DNA of 17,135 nt from CAYUKK01 sp964445305 (GTDB taxonomy: Bacteria; Acidobacteriota; Aminicenantia; Aminicenantales; UBA8522). The stretch covers positions 1 through 17,135 of the forward strand of contig CAYUKK010000031.1 in NCBI GenBank assembly GCA_964445305.1. Reading direction: 5' to 3'. The position numbers were made by a program, and so were the translations under genes. Shown here piece by piece: positions 13,905-17,135 of the stretch (positions are counted from its first letter, which is position 1; the number at the start of each line of letters is the position of its first letter). Below the pieces are notes generated by a model, which worked only from the letters and a program-made list of their open reading frames with translations, did not search any database and was not told where the DNA came from.

Positions 13905-15197
13905 TCAAAAAATCCTCAGCCGGCAGAGGAGGAAGGGGTCTTCGAGGAGGAGACGGTAGGGCTCGATGGTTCGCCCGAAATCTGCGGTGAAATCCTCGGG
14001 CAGCGGTTCGATGGGCTCAAATTTCCAGCTCAAAGGGTTGATGTAGCTTCCCCGCAGAGTGATCCGGTAGTCCAGATGGGGGCCGGTCGATTCACCGGAA
14101 GAACCAACATAACCCACGATGTCTCCCGTCTTGACCCTCGCGCCGACTCTTATACCGGGGCCATAATTCTTCAAGTGGAGATACATGGTTTCATAGGCGT
14201 TGGGGTGGCGGATTTTGACCATTCGACCTGAAGCGCCGTTGGCCCCCACGTAAATCACGGTTCCGTCGGCCGTCGCCTGGACGGGAGTTCCGATGGGAGC
14301 GGCGTAGTCAACTCCGTAATGGGCTCGATAAAAATGATGAATGGGGTGAAGGCGGCGGCGACTGAAGCGGGAAGTGATGCGAGCCCACTTGATCGGGGAC
14401 TTGATGAATTGCTTCTGGAGCGATTTCCCCTCGGCATCGTAATAACCGACCTTCTGCGTTCCGGGGAGCAAATAGCGGAAGGCCTGGAATTTCCGGCCGC
14501 GATTGATGAGCTCAGCGGCGAGAATGCTCCCGTAACCGATGAATTTCCCCTGGCGGAAGTGCTTCTCGAAAATGACTTTAAAGCTATCGCCACGCCGCAA
14601 GTCGGTGTAGAAGTCCACATCCCAGGCGAAAAGGTCAGAAAAGGCCAGGGCCAGCATATCACCCTCTCCCAGCTTGTTAAAAGCCAGGATGGGATTGTCT
14701 TCGATGGTGCCGCCGAGAAAGTTGACCTCTGTTTGAACAGGATGAGTTCCCAACGAGGGTATGAATTTTTCTCCCTCGCGCCAAATCGTGAGGTACTTGG
14801 TCTCGTCGACGTCATACTCGAGTCGAACAACCTGTCCCTCTTCGTTCGCATAGACCCTGAACTCCTGCCCGGCTTTGATCAATCGGAGGTCATAAACAGG
14901 CTTCACCTCCTCGTAAAGAAGATAAATTCTTTTCGGGTCGAGACCGTAGTTGGAGAGAAGACTTCCGACGGTGTCGCCAGGGCGAAGGCGCTCTTTGTAT
15001 TCGACGAGGGGTACGGCCGCCGGGGCTTCCGCCGAGGGAAGAGGGACGTGAACCGCCGCGGGCCGGACTTCCTTCTGGTGCAGAAATGGCAAGGAAAGAA
15101 TGATGAGCGCCGCAAAGATGGCTCCGGCAAAGGCGATAACGACGATCTTGCGGCTGTTTTTTCTCTGGATTCTCATTTGGACAGCCGAGTTCCTCAT
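13905..15197 (-). CDS. MepM/NlpD-like M23 peptidoglycan endopeptidase, membrane-anchored
   Basis: A 430-residue protein with one N-terminal hydrophobic helix (about 17-38), a proline/alanine-rich linker, and an OapA/LysM-like region (about 66-140, LRPGDTVGSLLSNYGLD). A middle region resembles MepM/YebA (VGYYDAEGKSLQKQF, then ITSRFSRRRLHP). The M23 catalytic domain spans about 275-392. Zinc ligands H293 and D297 are in HYGVDYAAP, and catalytic histidines H341 (YLHL) and H374 (GPHLDYR) are present. The usual third ligand, the second His of HxH, is D376. M23 enzymes of this type cut peptide cross-links of peptidoglycan in the periplasm during growth or division. The start at 15197 follows the M28 stop by 23 bases; the next in-frame ATG, at 15176, is a possible alternative, and neither has a strong ribosome-binding site. 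Probably co-transcribed with the M28 gene. Confidence 0.9.
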   Translation of the reverse strand: MRNSAVQMRIQRKNSRKIVVIAFAGAIFAALIILSLPFLHQKEVRPAAVHVPLPSAEAPAAVPLVEYKERLRPGDTVGSLLSNYGLDPKRIYLLYEEVKPVYDLRLIKAGQEFRVYANEEGQVVRLEYDVDETKYLTIWREGEKFIPSLGTHPVQTEVNFLGGTIEDNPILAFNKLGEGDMLALAFSDLFAWDVDFYTDLRRGDSFKVIFEKHFRQGKFIGYGSILAAELINRGRKFQAFRYLLPGTQKVGYYDAEGKSLQKQFIKSPIKWARITSRFSRRRLHPIHHFYRAHYGVDYAAPIGTPVQATADGTVIYVGANGASGRMVKIRHPNAYETMYLHLKNYGPGIRVGARVKTGDIVGYVGSSGESTGPHLDYRITLRGSYINPLSWKFEPIEPLPEDFTADFGRTIEPYRLLLEDPFLLCRLRIF

Positions 15198-15220
15198 TGT
15201 CGTCGGGTTTCTTTGGAGCC

Positions 15221-16711
15221 TTACCTGTCGGCCCGGGCCAGGGCAGCCAGGAAAGCCAGCCGGGCGATATCAGCCATGATGTCGGGGTTGATGCGGTAGA
15301 TGGTATCCCTTGTCTGATGATAATAAAGATGGGGGCCATTGGAGTGGAAAGAGAGGCAAGGTATGCCTTTGAGAAAGAAAGGGGCGTGGTCAGAGCCGCG
15401 GACACCGACAGCCCGGATGGGATAAGTCTGCCTGAGAATTTTGACCGACTCGTCAGCTGCTTCGACAAGGTATTTGAGGTCAGAAAAATCGGCACTGTAG
15501 CCGCAGCCAGCTCCATCCCCCGCGCCAACCATATCGAAATTGAACATCGCATCCATCTTCTCGAGCCCGGGCAAAGGATGCTCGACAAAATAGGTCGAGC
15601 CTTGCAGCCCTTTTTCCTCTCCCCCGAAAAGAACGAAGATGACGGAGCGCTTGGGCTTGCGGCTTAGCTTGGCGAACGCCGCCGCGATTTCCATGACCAC
15701 GGCACTCCCGCTGGCGTTATCGTCGGCGCCGGGAAAAAGTAGCCCGGCGTGCTGGCCGTTATGGTCGAGATGCCCCCCGATGACGATAAACTCTTTCTTC
15801 AGTCGCGCATCGGAACCCTCCACCCAGCCGACGACGTTATACCCGATGGCCTCGGCAACATGGGTGGACTCGACACGCAACCGGATTTTGCCGGGCAGAG
15901 CAAAGGAAAGGGGTTTTTTATAGGTGCTGAGGTCCTTTTTCAAATCGGCTGAGGTCACTCCCTTGGCCTTGAAAATCATGTCGGCGACTCGCTCCGTGAT
16001 TAGAGCGGGAGTAAAACCTTCCAGCCAGTCCCCGTTCGGGTTGGAAACCGATTCCGGATAAATGTAGATGATCCCCAGGGCACCCTTGTCTCGGGCTGTC
16101 CTCATGCGGTGCCGGTGTTCATCGTAGGGCTCGTAACGCTTTTGGGATGCATCCGGAGTTCCGCGAAAGCAGAGGACGAACTTCTGGCGGACATCAACTC
16201 CTTCGTAATCATCATAGCCGAGCTCTGGAGCGCTGATTGCCCAGCCGGCAAAAACGAGCTCGCCGGTCCGCTCCCCACTGTCGCTAAAAAGAAGGGGTAG
16301 GAAATCCTTCTCCAGTTGGAGGGGAATTTCTTTGGGTGCACCCTGCTCGGACGCTTCGTTTTTTTCCTCGAGATAAAGGGCCATTTCAGCTTCCCTGACG
16401 AGGACGCAAGGGGAGGGGAATGCCTGGAGATAGCCGTTTTTCCCGTCGAAGGGCTTTAGGCCCCAGGCTTTGAATTGTTCGGCTACCCACCTGGCCGCAG
16501 CGGTATAACCTTTGTCGCCAGTCAGCCGGCCCGAGAACTGGGGTGAGGCCAGAGCTTTACAAACGGCGTAGACACGCTCGGGTTGGATGGATTCGTAAGC
16601 TTTGATGACGTCCCGGTCGAATTTCAATGGGCCGCCAGCAAGAGGCAGGACGAGGAGGAGCAAAGCCCATTGAACCATTCGCCTTTGAGGCCGAATCGAG
16701 GACTTGTTCAT
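15221..16711 (-). CDS. Exported M28-family zinc metallopeptidase with PA-like insert
   Basis: A 496-residue exported protein. A signal peptide (about 1-26) is followed by an N-terminal region with SPQFSGRLTGDKG (57-69), as in many exported M28 peptidases, then a PA-like insert (about 135-265, with GYDDYEGVDVRQKFVLCF). The M28 catalytic core runs from about 290 to the end. The two-zinc site is complete: H314 (GGHLDH), D330 (GADDNASGSA), the catalytic E365 and ligand E366 (GGEEKG), D393 (FNFDMVG) and H465 (YYHQTRDT). Family members are aminopeptidases or carboxypeptidases; substrate is not evident. I start at the ATG at 16711 because a strong AAAGGAGG lies seven bases upstream. An in-frame ATG at 16729 would place that site inside the coding region. 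Its role is likely peptide scavenging or envelope-protein turnover, by inference. Confidence 0.92.
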   Translation of the reverse strand: MNKSSIRPQRRMVQWALLLLVLPLAGGPLKFDRDVIKAYESIQPERVYAVCKALASPQFSGRLTGDKGYTAAARWVAEQFKAWGLKPFDGKNGYLQAFPSPCVLVREAEMALYLEEKNEASEQGAPKEIPLQLEKDFLPLLFSDSGERTGELVFAGWAISAPELGYDDYEGVDVRQKFVLCFRGTPDASQKRYEPYDEHRHRMRTARDKGALGIIYIYPESVSNPNGDWLEGFTPALITERVADMIFKAKGVTSADLKKDLSTYKKPLSFALPGKIRLRVESTHVAEAIGYNVVGWVEGSDARLKKEFIVIGGHLDHNGQHAGLLFPGADDNASGSAVVMEIAAAFAKLSRKPKRSVIFVLFGGEEKGLQGSTYFVEHPLPGLEKMDAMFNFDMVGAGDGAGCGYSADFSDLKYLVEAADESVKILRQTYPIRAVGVRGSDHAPFFLKGIPCLSFHSNGPHLYYHQTRDTIYRINPDIMADIARLAFLAALARADR

Positions 16712-16883
16712 TCTTTTGCCTCCTTTCATTTCCCCTGTCAGGGCAAAATAAATCTCAGCCCGGGGCCCCGTTCACGGGAAGTTTTCAAACACTCGAAACA
16801 TTTAGAACCCGGCACGGTCAATACATTTTTTACTTACTTCTCCCCATCCCTTGAACTAACGATACTTCTTTAAGACGAGAAGC
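16712..16883 (-). other. Intergenic region upstream of the M28 gene
   Basis: Between the cyclophilin stop and the M28 start. It holds the AAAGGAGG ribosome-binding site (16726-16719) and a GC-rich palindromic stretch on the minus strand (CCCG-TGAA-CGGG followed by CCCCGGGC, about 16778-16760). A TTGACC element near 16821 has no good -10 at normal spacing. I see no convincing promoter or intrinsic terminator, so whether M28 is transcribed from here or from the cyclophilin side is open. Confidence 0.4.
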
Positions 16884-17135
16884 TTAGGGCTTTTCCCTTG
16901 TCTCATCAACCCGGCGGATGGAAAGAATGGTCACCGTTTCGACCGGAGCGTCGGCGTAACCCTTGATGGTGGCCGTCCGAACGTTGGCGATGGCATCGAC
17001 CACCTCCAGGCCGGCGATGACCCGGCCAAAGACAGCATAGCCAAAGCCTTCGGGTGTATTGTTTCGGTGATTCAGGAAGGCATTATCCACGTGGTTGATA
17101 AAAAACTGACAGGTCGCGCTGTGGGGCTCCGGCAA
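16884..17135 (-). CDS. Cyclophilin-type peptidyl-prolyl cis-trans isomerase, 5' part cut by window
   Basis: The last 84 codons, including the stop, of a cyclophilin that enters from the right edge; the first visible codon is an internal TTG (Leu), not a start. The visible part begins LPEPHSATCQFFIN, which is the cyclophilin active-site strand (SATxQFFIN), followed by FLNH and GFGYAVFGRVIAGLEVVDAI, the C-terminal half of the fold. Cyclophilins catalyse proline isomerisation during protein folding. The missing N-terminus prevents a decision between an exported and a cytoplasmic form. It is separated from the M28 gene by about 170 bases. Confidence 0.93.
   Translation of the reverse strand: MPEPHSATCQFFINHVDNAFLNHRNNTPEGFGYAVFGRVIAGLEVVDAIANVRTATIKGYADAPVETVTILSIRRVDETREKP

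Noticed and set aside
14319..15299. Plus-strand open frame of 326 codons opposite the M23 gene
   Set aside because: Shadow of the M23 coding sequence that also crosses the M23/M28 junction.
16712..16729. ATG at 16729 as start of the M28 peptidase
   Set aside because: It would place the strong AAAGGAGG ribosome-binding site within the coding region; the ATG at 16711 is correctly spaced from it.

Overview
This window is a chromosomal segment from a bacterium that makes meso-diaminopimelate peptidoglycan. MurE carries the DNPR specificity motif, and a MepM-like M23 wall hydrolase and several exported proteins point to a diderm envelope. The DNA is moderately GC-rich. A bacterial archaeal-type (type V) fructose-1,6-bisphosphate aldolase/phosphatase, a DUF2007 protein, a sigma54-type promoter and a FecR-plus-tryptophan-rich (DUF6600-like) exported protein together suggest the Acidobacteriota/Aminicenantes neighbourhood. 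That taxonomic placement is an inference; no rRNA is present to test it.

Bases 1-9356 (minus strand) hold a canonical division and cell-wall (dcw) operon, read right to left: mraZ, rsmH, ftsL, ftsI, murE, murF, mraY, murD and the first 185 codons of ftsW, which runs off the left edge. Every junction overlaps or is separated by a single base, so the genes look translationally coupled. A near-consensus sigma70 promoter (TTGACA, 17 bp, TATATT) precedes mraZ. Three GGGA boxes at an exact 10-bp period, the third covering the mraZ start codon, form a probable MraZ autoregulatory operator. The operon supplies the UDP-MurNAc-peptide ligases, lipid I synthase, the septal transpeptidase and glycosyltransferase, a division scaffold protein, a 16S rRNA methyltransferase and the operon's own repressor.

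Bases 9448-11344 (minus strand) hold a second small operon: type V FBP aldolase/phosphatase, a Nudix hydrolase and a DUF2007 protein, behind its own sigma70-type promoter (TTGACA, 18 bp, TAAAAT). It links gluconeogenesis with a nucleotide-diphosphate hydrolase and a small protein of unknown function.

Bases 11345-11877 are a long divergent intergenic region. It ends in a textbook sigma54 (RpoN) promoter, TGGCAC-N5-TTGCA, that drives the only plus-strand gene, an exported 668-residue protein with a FecR-like domain, a strikingly Trp/Tyr-rich repeat region and a Gly/Ser tail. Upstream of the promoter lie palindromes and a repeated GGGACA element at enhancer-like distance.

Bases 13905-17135 (minus strand) hold an M23 peptidoglycan endopeptidase with an Asp in place of the usual third zinc-ligand His, an exported M28 metallopeptidase with a PA-like insert, and the 3' part of a cyclophilin-type peptidyl-prolyl isomerase that runs off the right edge. 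No tRNA, rRNA, CRISPR array or intact mobile element was seen. The most promising unexplained element is the RpoN-controlled FecR/Trp-rich protein and its regulatory region.
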